Counted from the first letter of the stretch, positions 42,343 to 54,056 are shown. The stretch is DNA of 64,000 bases from Hymenobacter cyanobacteriorum (GCF_022631375.1 NZ_JALBGC010000004.1:1-64000), one strand, 5' to 3'. Notes: generated by a model not told the origin, from the sequence alone. Program-made: numbers and translations.

Positions 42343-43671
42343 CTATTGGCCCTGTAGCGCGGCCCGGTATTGTTGCCGTTCGTACAAGTCGTGGGCTTGT
42401 TCGTGGGCGCGGTATTTGAAGCCGTCCAAGTCTTTAGTCTGCTCTTCCCACGAGGCTTTGGCTACCAATTGCTGCGCTATCCGGTTAATGGCTGCCTGGT
42501 CGGCAGGGGTCAGGGGATGATAGAGGTGGTACACGCGGTCGGTAAACCCGTATTCTTTGCCTCCCAGGTTGTGCTCGGTGAATAGGAGCACGATAAACTG
42601 CCGCGACTCAATCTGCTGTTTCAAGTCGAGCGTGCTGGCTTTAATACCCGTGTCGTGGTACACACTATCGGGCAGGTGCACGGCATCGCTGTAGTACCAG
42701 AAGCGGGTATCATCGGAAAACTCGCGCTGCATGTAGGGGCTGAACAGCATGAGGCCCCAGGCAAAGCTGTCGCCCACGAACAAGGCCGATGGCCGGGTTT
42801 GCCCCGGCTGCGGCGGGCCAAAGGCCAGGCGGCGGTAAGCGAGGGGTTTCACGTCGCGCGGCCATATCAGGTTCAGCGTCCAGCCAAGGTCGTTGTCGGT
42901 GCCCTTCAGCGAATCGGGATTGTAGATGAGGTGGGGCGGGGCTACCGTGCGCACCGCCGGAAAGCGCACCTGCCCGATGTGCTCCAGATACCGCAGCAGG
43001 GTATCGGCGGCCAGCGTGGCGCCGTATCCACTCCAGTGGGTGCCGCCGCTCGGAAACAGCCGGTACGGTTTGGTGTGCTTCCAGCGGGCAAACACCGGCG
43101 TCAGGTTCAGCAGCGAGACACTGTCGGCGAGCATGGCATGCACGAACCGGTCGTAGTTAGTGATAGTGCCCGGGGCCGCCCGCAGCCGCGCCGGCAGGTC
43201 TTCGGGCTGGAAGCGGGCTTTACCGGGGGCCAGCACGTACACCATGTGCACGCCGTGCCGGCTTAGGTCGCGCTGCACTGCATGCAGGCGCGCCACCCGG
43301 AAGCGGACTTCGTCTTCGGCCAGCAGGTCGTGGCCGAGGTAGCTTTCAATGGGCCCCGGCTGAAACAGTACGCCGTGTTCGCCCACCAGCAGGTCGCTCG
43401 AGCGCACCGCCCGAAAAAGGGAAAACGAAAGCTGGTTGCGCAGCCGAATGAGGTAAGTCCGGAACCCAATCCGGTCTTCCAGGTAATGCTCCAGCGCCGT
43501 TTGGAAGGAATTGTCGCGCAGGGCCTCCCACGAGAACTCCGCGTGCGGAGCAACGGTAAAGGCCCCGGCCAGGGCTTTCTCTTCAAAAAAATGAAGCTTG
43601 GCCTGCAACGCTGGCAGCAACACCAGCGCCAGCAGCAACATCAATAGCAAACGTTTGATAAACAGCGCCAC
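42343..43671 (-). CDS. AlgJ/AlgX-like SGNH-fold O-acetylation protein
   Basis: The 442-residue protein has one N-terminal membrane anchor (FIKRLLLMLLLALVLLPALQA) and an extracytoplasmic domain of the AlgX/AlgJ SGNH hydrolase-like family. Visible hallmarks are the NQLSFSLFRAVRSSDLLVGEHGVLF start, RLFPSGGTHWSGYGATLAAD, which holds the catalytic His-type motif, and LFVGDSFAWGLM, which holds the GDS serine. Such proteins transfer acetyl groups to exported polysaccharides after a membrane MBOAT protein moves them across. The MBOAT gene is directly upstream in the same direction (39 bp), so the pair probably forms one operon. The polysaccharide is not identified. Confidence 0.85.
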   Translation of the reverse strand: MALFIKRLLLMLLLALVLLPALQAKLHFFEEKALAGAFTVAPHAEFSWEALRDNSFQTALEHYLEDRIGFRTYLIRLRNQLSFSLFRAVRSSDLLVGEHGVLFQPGPIESYLGHDLLAEDEVRFRVARLHAVQRDLSRHGVHMVYVLAPGKARFQPEDLPARLRAAPGTITNYDRFVHAMLADSVSLLNLTPVFARWKHTKPYRLFPSGGTHWSGYGATLAADTLLRYLEHIGQVRFPAVRTVAPPHLIYNPDSLKGTDNDLGWTLNLIWPRDVKPLAYRRLAFGPPQPGQTRPSALFVGDSFAWGLMLFSPYMQREFSDDTRFWYYSDAVHLPDSVYHDTGIKASTLDLKQQIESRQFIVLLFTEHNLGGKEYGFTDRVYHLYHPLTPADQAAINRIAQQLVAKASWEEQTKDLDGFKYRAHEQAHDLYERQQYRAALQGQ

Positions 43672-43710
43672 GGAAGGACAAGGTTGACAGCCGGCAGCCT
43701 GCGAAGCAGA

Positions 43711-45141
43711 CTAAAACCGGAAGTAGATGAAAGGATTAAACGAACTGCCCACCACGTAGCTCAGGCTGAGCACCAGCAGCAGGGCCGTTGCCATCGTCAG
43801 GCCAACGGCCCCGCGGAGGGTGAAGTGGCCTTTGGCCAGGGTGCTCAGCTCCCAGCGCTCCAGCGCCGGCCAAGCTGCGGCAAAGCAGATAAGCGCCGCC
43901 ACGCCCATCATTACCCAGAATTCGAGGCTGAAAATGAGCGGCTGACCGGTAGGCACGGGCATCAGGCCGGCCATGGCTTTGAGGTAGCGCCCCGCCCCGC
44001 CCAAGGTTTCGGCCCGGAACAGCACCCAGCCCACCACGGTGATGAGGAAGGTCGGCACGATGCTCGCCACCCCGATTTTTTTGTAGAGCCGCAGCAGAAA
44101 CAGCCGCTCCAGTACCAAAAAGAGGCCGTGGTAAGCGCCCCAGGCAATGAAGTTCCAGGCCGCGCCGTGCCAGAAGCCCGAGAGGATGAACACCGTCCAG
44201 AGATTGGCGTAGAGGCGGCTGGGGTGCACCCGGTTGCCCCCCAGCGGAATGTAGAGATAGTCGCGCATCCAGCGGCCCAGCGTGATGTGCCAGCGCTGCC
44301 AGAACTCGGTGATGGAGCGCGACACGTACGGGTTGTTGAAGTTTTCGGGAAACTGAAAGCCAATCATGCGCCCGATGCCGATGGCCATGTCGGAGTAGCC
44401 CGAAAAGTCGAAGTAAATCTGGAAGGTGTAGGCCAGGGCGCCGAGCCAGGCCTGCGTGGGGCCCAGCGTAGCCGGGTCGGCACTGAACAGATGGTCGGCC
44501 TGCTCGCCCAGCACATTGGCGATGAGCACCTTTTTTGCTAGTCCCAGCACGAAGCGGAAAGCGCCTGCCAGCTTGTGGTCGATGGTTTCGAAGGCCGCGC
44601 GGTCGGTGAGCTGGCCCGCAATTTCGTGGAAGCGCACGATGGGCCCGGCAATCATCTTCGGAAAGAGCATGATGTAGAGCATGAAGTCCCAGAACGACTT
44701 CAGCGGCTTGTTCACGCCCCGGTACACGTCGATGGTGTAGGTCAGCTTCTCGAAGGTGAAAAAGGAGATGCCGATGGGCAGCACCACCTTTTCCCAGGTA
44801 AGCGGCTCGCCGCCAAAGTAGCCCCCCACGGCGCTCACGTTATCCAGAAAGAAGTTGGCGTACTTGAAATAAAAGAGCATGGCCACGTTGATGACGATGC
44901 TCATAATCAGAAATATGCGCTGCTTCCATCGTTCCGGTGCGGCCGCCATAAAGCGGATGAGCACGAAGTTGACCACTACCGAGGCCAGAAACAGCGCCAG
45001 GAAATTCAGCCCGCCCCAGGCGTAAAAACCAATGCTGGCCACCAGGGCCACGGCATTCTTGAAGCGGGCCGGTACGGCGTAGTACAACAGCAAAAACCCG
45101 GGCAGGAAGTAGAACAGAAAAAGGGTACTGCTGAAAACCAT
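43711..45141 (-). CDS. MBOAT-family O-acyltransferase (AlgI-like)
   Basis: The 476-residue polytopic membrane protein begins MVFSSTLFLFYFLPGFLLLYYAVP, the usual AlgI/DltB-type start; this fixes the start at 45141. It carries FPQ-like LFPKMIAGPIVRFHEI, then SDMAIGIGRMIGF, ITEFWQRWHITLGRWMRDYLY, and SGFWHGAAWNFIAWGAYHG with the conserved MBOAT histidine. It should transfer acetyl groups from a cytosolic donor across the membrane to the AlgJ-like partner encoded next. About ten helices are visible. It is a common accessory of exopolysaccharide or cell-wall polymer modification. Confidence 0.92.
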   Translation of the reverse strand: MVFSSTLFLFYFLPGFLLLYYAVPARFKNAVALVASIGFYAWGGLNFLALFLASVVVNFVLIRFMAAAPERWKQRIFLIMSIVINVAMLFYFKYANFFLDNVSAVGGYFGGEPLTWEKVVLPIGISFFTFEKLTYTIDVYRGVNKPLKSFWDFMLYIMLFPKMIAGPIVRFHEIAGQLTDRAAFETIDHKLAGAFRFVLGLAKKVLIANVLGEQADHLFSADPATLGPTQAWLGALAYTFQIYFDFSGYSDMAIGIGRMIGFQFPENFNNPYVSRSITEFWQRWHITLGRWMRDYLYIPLGGNRVHPSRLYANLWTVFILSGFWHGAAWNFIAWGAYHGLFLVLERLFLLRLYKKIGVASIVPTFLITVVGWVLFRAETLGGAGRYLKAMAGLMPVPTGQPLIFSLEFWVMMGVAALICFAAAWPALERWELSTLAKGHFTLRGAVGLTMATALLLVLSLSYVVGSSFNPFIYFRF

Positions 45142-45193
45142 GAAAGAAAGGAGAGAGTAGGACGTTTCAAAACTACAACCGGAACGGGCAGGC

Positions 45194-45224
45194 AAAAAAA
45201 GAACCTGCCGGGTGGGCAGGTTCT
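45194..45224 (-). terminator. Terminator for the 45256-45780 gene
   Basis: AGAACCTGCC pairs with GGCAGGTTCT around a short loop and is followed on the minus strand by a run of seven T. Confidence 0.75.
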
Positions 45225-45255
45225 GAAAGCGGACATTCCGACGGAAAGCTGCGGC

Positions 45256-45780
45256 TTAGTCGCGGCCGTGGCCTTTGCCATGCCCTTTGCCGTGGCCACG
45301 GTCGTCGTCGCGGTCGTCGCGGTCTTCGCGGTCTTCGCGGCGACCTTGCTGGTAGCCTTCGCGGTATAGTTTCTTGGCTTGCCCGGGCGGCAGGCCACGC
45401 TGGCGCACAATTACCGGCCGGGGCTGCACCACTACCACGCGGCGGGGGTAGCGGTCGCGGTGCGCGCCCACGTACACCCACGGCTCGCGGCCGCGGTAAT
45501 CGAGCACCACCGGATGAAAGCTGCGCGGGTCGTAGCCATCAATCACCCCCACCGGAATCCACTGGCCGTTGCGGTACACAATGTACTGCTGGGCGTAAAG
45601 GTCGTAGTAGCCGTCGATTTCGGGGATGTAATAGAACTGGGTGCCCTGCGGCACGGGAGGGCCCCAGGCGGGCGTGCCCACGTTGATGTCGATGTGGGCC
45701 TGGGCGTGGGCCGCCGGAGTCGTGGCCAGTACCGCTGCGCTCAGCAGGGTTGCACTCACTAAAAAAGGCAGAGATTTCAT
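45256..45780 (-). CDS. Exported YYYIPE-family protein, paralog 1
   Basis: The 174-residue protein has a signal peptide ending AAHAQ and then the domain shared with the next two genes: WGPPVPQGTQFYYIPEIDGYYD, LYAQQYIVYRNGQW and PRSFHPVVLDYRGREPW. The C-terminus is charged, with RGLPPGQAKKLY, a run of Arg/Asp/Glu (DREDRDDRDDDRG) and HGKGHGKGHGRD. The LPPGQAKK motif also occurs in some small periplasmic proteins of other bacteria (from memory). The start at 45780 opens the signal peptide. The domain suggests a small extracytoplasmic binding module; function unknown. Confidence 0.68.
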   Translation of the reverse strand: MKSLPFLVSATLLSAAVLATTPAAHAQAHIDINVGTPAWGPPVPQGTQFYYIPEIDGYYDLYAQQYIVYRNGQWIPVGVIDGYDPRSFHPVVLDYRGREPWVYVGAHRDRYPRRVVVVQPRPVIVRQRGLPPGQAKKLYREGYQQGRREDREDRDDRDDDRGHGKGHGKGHGRD

Positions 45781-45849
45781 GGCTTGATGGGCAAAAAGTA
45801 CACGAACTAACGAAGCATTGGCAAGGACGGTGCCAAACCCCAGCCACGC

Positions 45850-45876
45850 AAAAGCCCCGCCGGGTAGGGCGGGGCC
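45850..45876 (-). terminator. Terminator for the 45899-46369 gene
   Basis: GCCCCGCC pairs with GGCGGGGC around a 5-nt loop, followed on the minus strand by TTTT. Confidence 0.65.
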
Positions 45877-45898
45877 TGGTGTCGGAATCAGTGGCTGA

Positions 45899-46369
45899 CT
45901 AGTGCTTGCCGTGGCCGTTGCCGTGGCCCATTTTCTTGGCTTGCCCGGGGGGCAGGCCACCGTTGCTGGGGTTGGCGCGGTAGCCTTGCTTTTTGGCCTG
46001 GCCGGGAGGCATAGCCCCGTTGCTGGGGTTGCCGCCGCGCGGGTAGCGGGCGCGGTACTCGTCGTAGCGCGACCAGGGCTGCGCGCCCACGTAATCGACC
46101 ACTACCGGGTGGAAATTGGCCGGGTTGTAGCCCGAAAGGCTGCCCGTCCGAATCCAGCGGCCATCGCGGCGCACGATGTACTCGCGGGCCGGCACATCAT
46201 AGAACCCGTCGGTTTCGGGAATGTAGTAGTATTGCGAGCCTTGCGGCACGGCCGGCCCCCAGCTGGGCGGGTTGATGTTGATGTTAATCTGGGCGTGGGC
46301 GGCCGGGGCCGCTGCCAGGGCCGCGCCGCCCAGCAGGGCTGCGCAAAGCAGGGTGGGAAGAAGTTTCAT
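45899..46369 (-). CDS. Exported YYYIPE-family protein, paralog 2
   Basis: The 156-residue protein has a signal peptide (MKLLPTLLCAALLGGAALAAAP, ending AAHAQ) and the shared domain: WGPAVPQGSQYYYIPETDGFYD, AREYIVRRDGRW and ANFHPVVVDYVGAQPW. The tail contains two copies of a PPGQAKK motif (AMPPGQAKKQG and GLPPGQAKKMG) each preceded by NPSNG, then GHGNGHGKH. It is the shortest of the three paralogs. Each paralog has its own terminator, so they are transcribed as separate units although all face the same way. Confidence 0.68.
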   Translation of the reverse strand: MKLLPTLLCAALLGGAALAAAPAAHAQINININPPSWGPAVPQGSQYYYIPETDGFYDVPAREYIVRRDGRWIRTGSLSGYNPANFHPVVVDYVGAQPWSRYDEYRARYPRGGNPSNGAMPPGQAKKQGYRANPSNGGLPPGQAKKMGHGNGHGKH

Positions 46370-46392
46370 GAGCAGGAATTCAGCAGGTGAAT

Positions 46393-46427
46393 AAAAAAGC
46401 CCGGCCGAACGCAGGTCCGGCCGGGCG
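46393..46427 (-). terminator. Terminator for the 46474-47229 gene
   Basis: GCCCGGCCG pairs with CGGCCGGGC around a short loop and is followed on the minus strand by TTTTTT. Confidence 0.72.
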
Positions 46428-46473
46428 CAGGCTTTATACTTGGTTTGGTAGCGGCAGGTTGAACGGTGCCGGA

Positions 46474-47229
46474 CTAGTCGCGGCCGTGGCGGCCCCCGCC
46501 ACCCTGGCCGTTGTTGCCTTGGCCTCCGCGGGGTTGGCCATTGCCATACCCCCCGTTGCCGCCGGGCTGTGGCTGCAGCACCTGCGGCTGGTTGCCGCGC
46601 GGAGTGCTGCCGGGGTATTGCACTTGGTCGGGACGGGGGCCGTTGCCATAACCGCCGCCCGGCTGCGGCTGGTTGCCGCGTGGGCCACTGGTGCTGCCAC
46701 CATAGTTGCTCCGGCCATCGCGGTCGCGTCCGCCACCGTAGCCGCCGTTGTTGCGGCCGCGGTCGTCGCGGTCGTTGTAGCCGCGGCCGCCGCCATAATA
46801 GCCACCACCGCTGGGGTAGTTACCGCGGCCGTAGCCGTTGCTATAATAGCCGTTGCCGTAGCCGCCGCGGCCGTAGTTGCGATAGGGCTGGTAGGCGTAG
46901 CGCTGGTGGTAGTAGCTGCTTTGCAGCCAGGGCTCGCGGCCCCGGTACTGAATCACGACCGGGTGGAACTGGTAGGGGTCGTAGCCATAGAGCTGCGGCA
47001 GGGGCACCCAGTAGCCATCCTGGAACACGATGTACTGCTGCGCGTACAGGTCATAGTAGCCGTCAATTTCGGGGATGTAGTAATACTGCGTGCCGTAGGG
47101 AACCTGCGGCCCCCAGGCCGGGGTGCCGATATTAATATTCACCCCCACCTGGGCCTGAGCAGTAGGAGCGGCCAACAAGGCAAGCGCGCCCACCAGAGCA
47201 GCGCCGATAAATTTTGCGAGGGGTTTCAT
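46474..47229 (-). CDS. Exported YYYIPE-family protein, paralog 3, Gly-rich tail
   Basis: The 251-residue protein starts MKPLAKFIGAALVGALALL with a signal peptide ending TAQAQ. The shared domain follows (WGPQVPYGTQYYYIPEIDGYYD, QQYIVFQDGYWVPLP, PYQFHPVVIQYRGREPW). The long C-terminal half is of low complexity, dominated by Gly, Tyr, Asn, Arg and Gln (YGNGYYSNGYGRGNYPSGGG, GGGRGYNDRDDRGRNNGGYG), ending GRHGRD like paralog 1. The start at 47229 was chosen because it opens the signal peptide. The Gly-rich tail recalls the lipoprotein at 24468-25796. Function is unknown. Confidence 0.68.
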   Translation of the reverse strand: MKPLAKFIGAALVGALALLAAPTAQAQVGVNINIGTPAWGPQVPYGTQYYYIPEIDGYYDLYAQQYIVFQDGYWVPLPQLYGYDPYQFHPVVIQYRGREPWLQSSYYHQRYAYQPYRNYGRGGYGNGYYSNGYGRGNYPSGGGYYGGGRGYNDRDDRGRNNGGYGGGRDRDGRSNYGGSTSGPRGNQPQPGGGYGNGPRPDQVQYPGSTPRGNQPQVLQPQPGGNGGYGNGQPRGGQGNNGQGGGGRHGRD

Positions 47230-47623
47230 GATGGTTGACAAGAGAAGTGAGGCGAAGCACGTAGCCACTGCCGTAACCTGTAGATGCAAGGCAAGTGCCA
47301 AGATGCGCAATAAGGGAGGGGCCCGGGAAATATTATTGCGGGGACTGGCGAAGTAATTGTAGAGGAATGAATTTCTGCTGAATACCTGATGGTTACAAGA
47401 TTCGCGGAATGCCCTATACGTGATTTTGGGCCTTTGAACGGAAAGCCGGCGACTCACGCCCAGTTCATTCGTACCAACTGCGGGCACAAACCACCCGGCT
47501 GCTGTGTTACGCACCAACGCCCCACCCGCTGGGCTGGCTAACGCGGCTGGCAATTTGCTTGTTTTCGTAGCCTTGGGGCACCCTTCTTCCGTACCTTTAC
47601 GCACTTATTCGCTGCGTTCCTGA
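47230..47623. other. Divergent intergenic region with uvrA promoter
   Basis: This 394-bp region between divergent genes has no convincing ORF. Near its right end TTG (47573-47575) and TACCTTTA (47592-47599), 16 bp apart, form a plausible -33/-7 promoter for uvrA, 24 nt before its ATG. No repeat or hairpin stands out in the rest. Confidence 0.5.
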
Positions 47624-50656
<3,033 letters not shown>

Positions 50657-50671
50657 AACGTTCTATTCGCT

Positions 50672-50717
50672 CCAATAAAAAAGCCGCTGTCGTTACGGAC
50701 AGCGGCTTTTTTATTGG
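50672..50717. terminator. Bidirectional terminator with a perfect 20-bp stem
   Basis: Arms 50672-50691 and 50698-50717 (core AAAAAAGCCGCTGTC) pair without mismatch around a 6-nt loop between uvrA and the convergent DUF4142 gene. Confidence 0.82.
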
Positions 50718-50730
50718 GGCGGATGCACGG

Positions 50731-51381
50731 TTACATCTTCATGTCCGAGCCCTTCTGGGCCATTCCCAGGTGCATTTGCACCACTGGCAGCGTTTTGCCG
50801 ATGAAGGATTTCAGGTCGGCGTCGTTGGTCATTTTTTCGTGGGCCATCATGGTGTTGGCCGTCTTCTGGTGGTCGGCCTGCATCTGCGACAGGTACTTGG
50901 CCTCGAAATCCTTGCCCGACAGCTTTTCCATTTCCGGCGCCATGGCTTTGTGCTCGGCGTCCATGTCGGTGGGCAGGGTAATACCTTTTTTAGCGGCAAT
51001 CTTCTTCAGGTCGGCCGTCGATTTGGTGTGGTCGGCAATCATTTTGTTGGCCATTTCCTTGGCCATGCCGGTTACGCCTTTGGCCAGCGCCATCTTGCTT
51101 TGCTGAATCTCATTCTGGTCGCTGTGGGCGGCCGTCATCATGAATTCGTTGTCGTCTTTGTGCGGGCCGGTGGGGCCGTTGGCATCGCCCATGGCGGTGC
51201 CGCTGCCGGGCATGGCGCTGGTATCGCCAGCCATAGCGGCCGAAGTTGCGGCCGTATCGGCCCCGGCGGCCGGCGTATTGGCCATGTTGCTGTCGGTGGC
51301 GCTGTCGGCGGTTTTGTTATCGCCGCAGGACGTGAGTGCGAGCAGGCCCGAGGCCAGCAGTGGAAGGAGGGTGCGTTTCAT
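50731..51381 (-). CDS. DUF4142 lipoprotein, paralog 1
   Basis: The 216-residue protein has a lipobox (LLALTSC, Cys19), a Ser/Thr/Ala/Met-rich spacer to about residue 75, and a DUF4142 ferritin-like helical bundle: NEFMMTAAHSDQNEIQQSKMALAKG, MIADHTKSTADLKKIAAKKGI and LPVVQMHLGMAQ. The HTKS-type histidine is conserved. DUF4142 proteins are small periplasmic or membrane-anchored helical proteins whose role is unknown, often linked to stress. Start at 51381 opens the signal peptide. It is the first of three tandem paralogs. Confidence 0.82.
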   Translation of the reverse strand: MKRTLLPLLASGLLALTSCGDNKTADSATDSNMANTPAAGADTAATSAAMAGDTSAMPGSGTAMGDANGPTGPHKDDNEFMMTAAHSDQNEIQQSKMALAKGVTGMAKEMANKMIADHTKSTADLKKIAAKKGITLPTDMDAEHKAMAPEMEKLSGKDFEAKYLSQMQADHQKTANTMMAHEKMTNDADLKSFIGKTLPVVQMHLGMAQKGSDMKM

Positions 51382-51550
51382 AAGGTGGGGATGGGAGGTG
51401 AATGGGCGTAAGACCAGTTGGAAACCAGGCACTGCTGCGCCTGATACCATCCCTTACGCAGGATTTGGGAAAAGATGTTGCGTTGGCGCAGCTATTTAGC
51501 TCATAAGCTCAGCCGTTGATTTTCAAGCCGCTGGGCAGTAGCTGCAGCGC

Positions 51551-51582
51551 AAAAAAGCCCGCTCCGTGACTCGGAGCGGGCT
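51551..51582 (-). terminator. Terminator for the DUF4142 paralog 2 gene
   Basis: AGCCCGCTCCG pairs with CGGAGCGGGCT around a 5-nt loop, followed on the minus strand by TTTTTT. Confidence 0.75.
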
Positions 51583-51613
51583 GGTTTCGGAAATCGACAG
51601 CTGCTGCTGGGCG

Positions 51614-52216
51614 CTACTTGGCCGCGTCTACGGTCGGCTTCATTTTCGTCACCATGTCGAGGTGCATTTTCAGCACGGGCACGTTCTTGGCGGCGAAAGC
51701 TTTGATGTCGGGGTCGGAGGCTTTGATGGAGGCATCGGTGAATTCCTTCACGTCTTCCTCGTGGTCCTTCAGCATTTCCTTCATGTATTCCTGGTCCATT
51801 TTCACGCCTTTTTCCTCGGTCACGTCTTTCAGCACGCCCTGGTGCTTGTCGCTAAGGGCAGTGGGCAGGGTCACGTTCTTTTTCGCGGCCAGGGCCATCA
51901 GCTCAGCGTTCGATTTGGTGTGGTCCGACACCATCTGCTCGGCAAATTTCTTGGCATCGGGCGTCACGGCGCGGGCGGCCACGGCCTTGCCCATCTCTAC
52001 TTCTAGCATGCCGCCGCTGGCCGCTTTGGCCAGGAATTCGGCATCGTAGTCTTTACCTTCCTTTTCGACTTTGCCCATGTCGGTATCGGCTGTGGTGCTG
52101 TCGATTTTGGCTTCGTTCACTTTTTCGGCCTGTTTAACCGAGTCGTTGGAATTGCAGCCGACGGCGCATACCAGCAGGGCGGCCGCACTGAGCAGGGTGA
52201 TGAAAGAGCGTTTCAT
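51614..52216 (-). CDS. DUF4142 lipoprotein, paralog 2
   Basis: The 200-residue lipoprotein (lipobox VCAVGC, Cys21) has the DUF4142 helical bundle: DAEFLAKAASGGMLEVEMGKAVAAR, MVSDHTKSNAELMALAAKKNV, KEMLKDHEEDVKEFTDASIKA and NVPVLKMHLDMVTKM. The histidines in SDHTKS and KDHEED are at the expected places and could form a ferritin-like site, though metal binding is not established for the family. The spacer before the domain is short and charged. It is separately terminated from its paralog downstream. Confidence 0.84.
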   Translation of the reverse strand: MKRSFITLLSAAALLVCAVGCNSNDSVKQAEKVNEAKIDSTTADTDMGKVEKEGKDYDAEFLAKAASGGMLEVEMGKAVAARAVTPDAKKFAEQMVSDHTKSNAELMALAAKKNVTLPTALSDKHQGVLKDVTEEKGVKMDQEYMKEMLKDHEEDVKEFTDASIKASDPDIKAFAAKNVPVLKMHLDMVTKMKPTVDAAK

Positions 52217-52291
52217 AAGGGGGAATGGGTTGGTGAAGTGAAGCGGGTAAGTTGAAATAGGGAAGATGAAAAATAGCTGAAGCGCCGCCCG

Positions 52292-52903
52292 TTACGGTAG
52301 TTTCTCTGCCACATCGGCCGCTTCTTTGGCAGCATCCAACTGTTCCTGCACCGGACCGTGAAACTTGGCCGCGAAGCCGCGAATGTCGCCGTCGTAGGCT
52401 TCGTCGCTCATGTCGTCGAAGGCATCCTCGTCGTGTTTCTGGGCTTTTACCAGCAGCGCCATCAGGTGCTTGTCGAGCTGCGCGCCGGTTTGGGTGCTGG
52501 CTTCGTGGTAGGCTTCCTGCTCGTCGCCGCCCAGCGCGGCGGGCACCGTGAGGCCCTTGGCGGCGGCCAGGGCGCGCAGCGTGGCCAGCAGTTCCAGGCG
52601 CTGTGGCACCAGGCGGGCGCCGTAGCTGCGCACGGCGGGCGCGGTGGCGCGGGCCTGGGCCAGCTTGCCCAACTCCACTTCGAGCAGAGCGTTGCTGGTG
52701 CTTTTTACCAGGAATTCGGCATCGGCTTCCTGCTTTTGGGTGATGTCGGCGGTGTCGATTTTCTTTTCGTTCTGGGCCATGGCCGTGTCCACGGCATCGG
52801 CGTTGGAGCCGCTGCCCGAGCAGCCGCCGAGCAGGGGCAGGGCCACCAGCAGCTGCCAGAACAACTGGCGGGGCAGGGGCGTGGAATTCAGGGAAATATG
52901 CAT
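52292..52903 (-). CDS. DUF4142 lipoprotein, paralog 3 (divergent)
   Basis: The 203-residue lipoprotein (lipobox LPLLGGC) shares the DUF4142 start DAEFLVKSTSNALLEVELGKLAQAR with its neighbours. Where the other two have DHTKS it has RLVPQRLELLATLRALAAAKG, so the first conserved histidine is lost. Later KAQKHDEDAFDDMSDEAYDGDI keeps a histidine. The loss of key residues suggests a changed or structural role. The start at 52903 opens the signal peptide; the open frame continues upstream into non-signal sequence. It lies 75 bp upstream of paralog 2 and could share its transcript. Confidence 0.72.
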   Translation of the reverse strand: MHISLNSTPLPRQLFWQLLVALPLLGGCSGSGSNADAVDTAMAQNEKKIDTADITQKQEADAEFLVKSTSNALLEVELGKLAQARATAPAVRSYGARLVPQRLELLATLRALAAAKGLTVPAALGGDEQEAYHEASTQTGAQLDKHLMALLVKAQKHDEDAFDDMSDEAYDGDIRGFAAKFHGPVQEQLDAAKEAADVAEKLP

Positions 52904-53101
52904 AGGGAAGCCGGGGGCGCGCAGCTCCTTTGGCCAGGCGTGCCCGCTATACGGCCGGCCGAAACCGGGGTTTGGCCGAAACCGGCGCAATTATTTTTTC
53001 GGTGGCTTAAACCCGGCGCTACCTTCCGCTTCCAACCGACCACAAACGCAGTACTTCGTTCCGTTTCTCACCTTATTCCCAACCCGTTTTTCACCTTCGT
53101 C

Positions 53102-53941
53102 ATGCGTACCGCCACTCTCCGTTCCTTCGCGCTGGCCTGCTTTGCCAGCGCCGCCCTGCTCACCACCGGCTGCAACCGCAACAACGACGTCACGCCCTCC
53201 GACGACATCACCACGGCCGAAGACCGTACCGACGACAACTCCGAAACCGCCATGAGCTCGGAAGCTATGCAAATGGCCGGCCCCACCGACCCGCAAACGC
53301 AGGGCTCGCCCAACCTCATTGGCGACGCCGACTTCCGCGCCCGCTTCGGCAGCTGCGCCAGCCGCAGCTACGACTTCGCCACCAAAACCCTCACCATCGA
53401 CTTTGGCACTACCAATTGCCTGTGCGCCGATGGCCGCTACCGCCGCGGCAAAATCCTGGTGCGCTTCACCACCGATGTGAACCGCCGCACGGCCGGCGCC
53501 GTGGTGACGCGCGAAAACTATTTCGTGAACGACAACCAGCACACCGCCACCCGCACCTTCACCGATACCGGCCTGGGCTCGTTCACCGTCGACGTCACCA
53601 ACGCCAGCATCATCCGCGCCAACGGTGGCGGCACCCACTCCTGGACCGCCAACTGGACCTTCACCCGTACCGCTGGCTACGGCACCCCGCAGGTTTCGGA
53701 CGACGTGTACAGCGTAACCGGCTCGGCCACTGGCACCAACCGCAAAAACGTGGGCTACACCGCCACCATCCAGAGCCCGCTCATCAAGCGCGCCGACTGC
53801 CCCAAGTACTTCGTGCAGGGCACCATCGGCGTCACCAACACCAACAGCAAAACCATGACGCTGGACTACGGCACCGGCACCTGCGACAACGTGGCCACCG
53901 TCACCGTCAACGGCCACACCCGCACCATTCAGCTGCGTTAG
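53102..53941 (+). CDS. Lipoprotein of unknown function, all-beta
   Basis: The 279-residue protein starts MRTATLRSFALACFASAALL with lipobox LLTTGC (Cys24), an acidic Asp/Thr linker, and a Thr/Asn-rich beta domain: CASRSYDFATKTLTIDFGTTNC, KILVRFTTDVNRRTAGAVVTREN, FTVDVTNASII, HSWTANWTFTRTAGYGTP and TMTLDYGTGTCDN. Repeated LxIDFG and LTLDYGTG patterns, each near a cysteine, hint at an internal duplication with disulfides. I do not recognise a named family. The ATG at 53102 was chosen for its signal peptide; the frame is open far upstream but without coding character. Confidence 0.68.
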   Translation: MRTATLRSFALACFASAALLTTGCNRNNDVTPSDDITTAEDRTDDNSETAMSSEAMQMAGPTDPQTQGSPNLIGDADFRARFGSCASRSYDFATKTLTIDFGTTNCLCADGRYRRGKILVRFTTDVNRRTAGAVVTRENYFVNDNQHTATRTFTDTGLGSFTVDVTNASIIRANGGGTHSWTANWTFTRTAGYGTPQVSDDVYSVTGSATGTNRKNVGYTATIQSPLIKRADCPKYFVQGTIGVTNTNSKTMTLDYGTGTCDNVATVTVNGHTRTIQLR

Positions 53942-53965
53942 TTTTCGCTCACCTCTTTTCTGCGA

Positions 53966-54004
53966 AACAAAAGAGCCGCCCCTGCAAGGGCGGCTCTTTT
54001 TGTT
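53966..54004 (+). terminator. Terminator after the 53102 lipoprotein
   Basis: AACAAAAGAGCCGCCC and GGGCGGCTCTTTTTGTT pair around a 6-nt loop. Confidence 0.75.
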
Positions 54005-54056
54005 CATGCTGGCATGAACGGCTGCCGGGTGGGAATCGACAGTAAATGGGCTTTCG

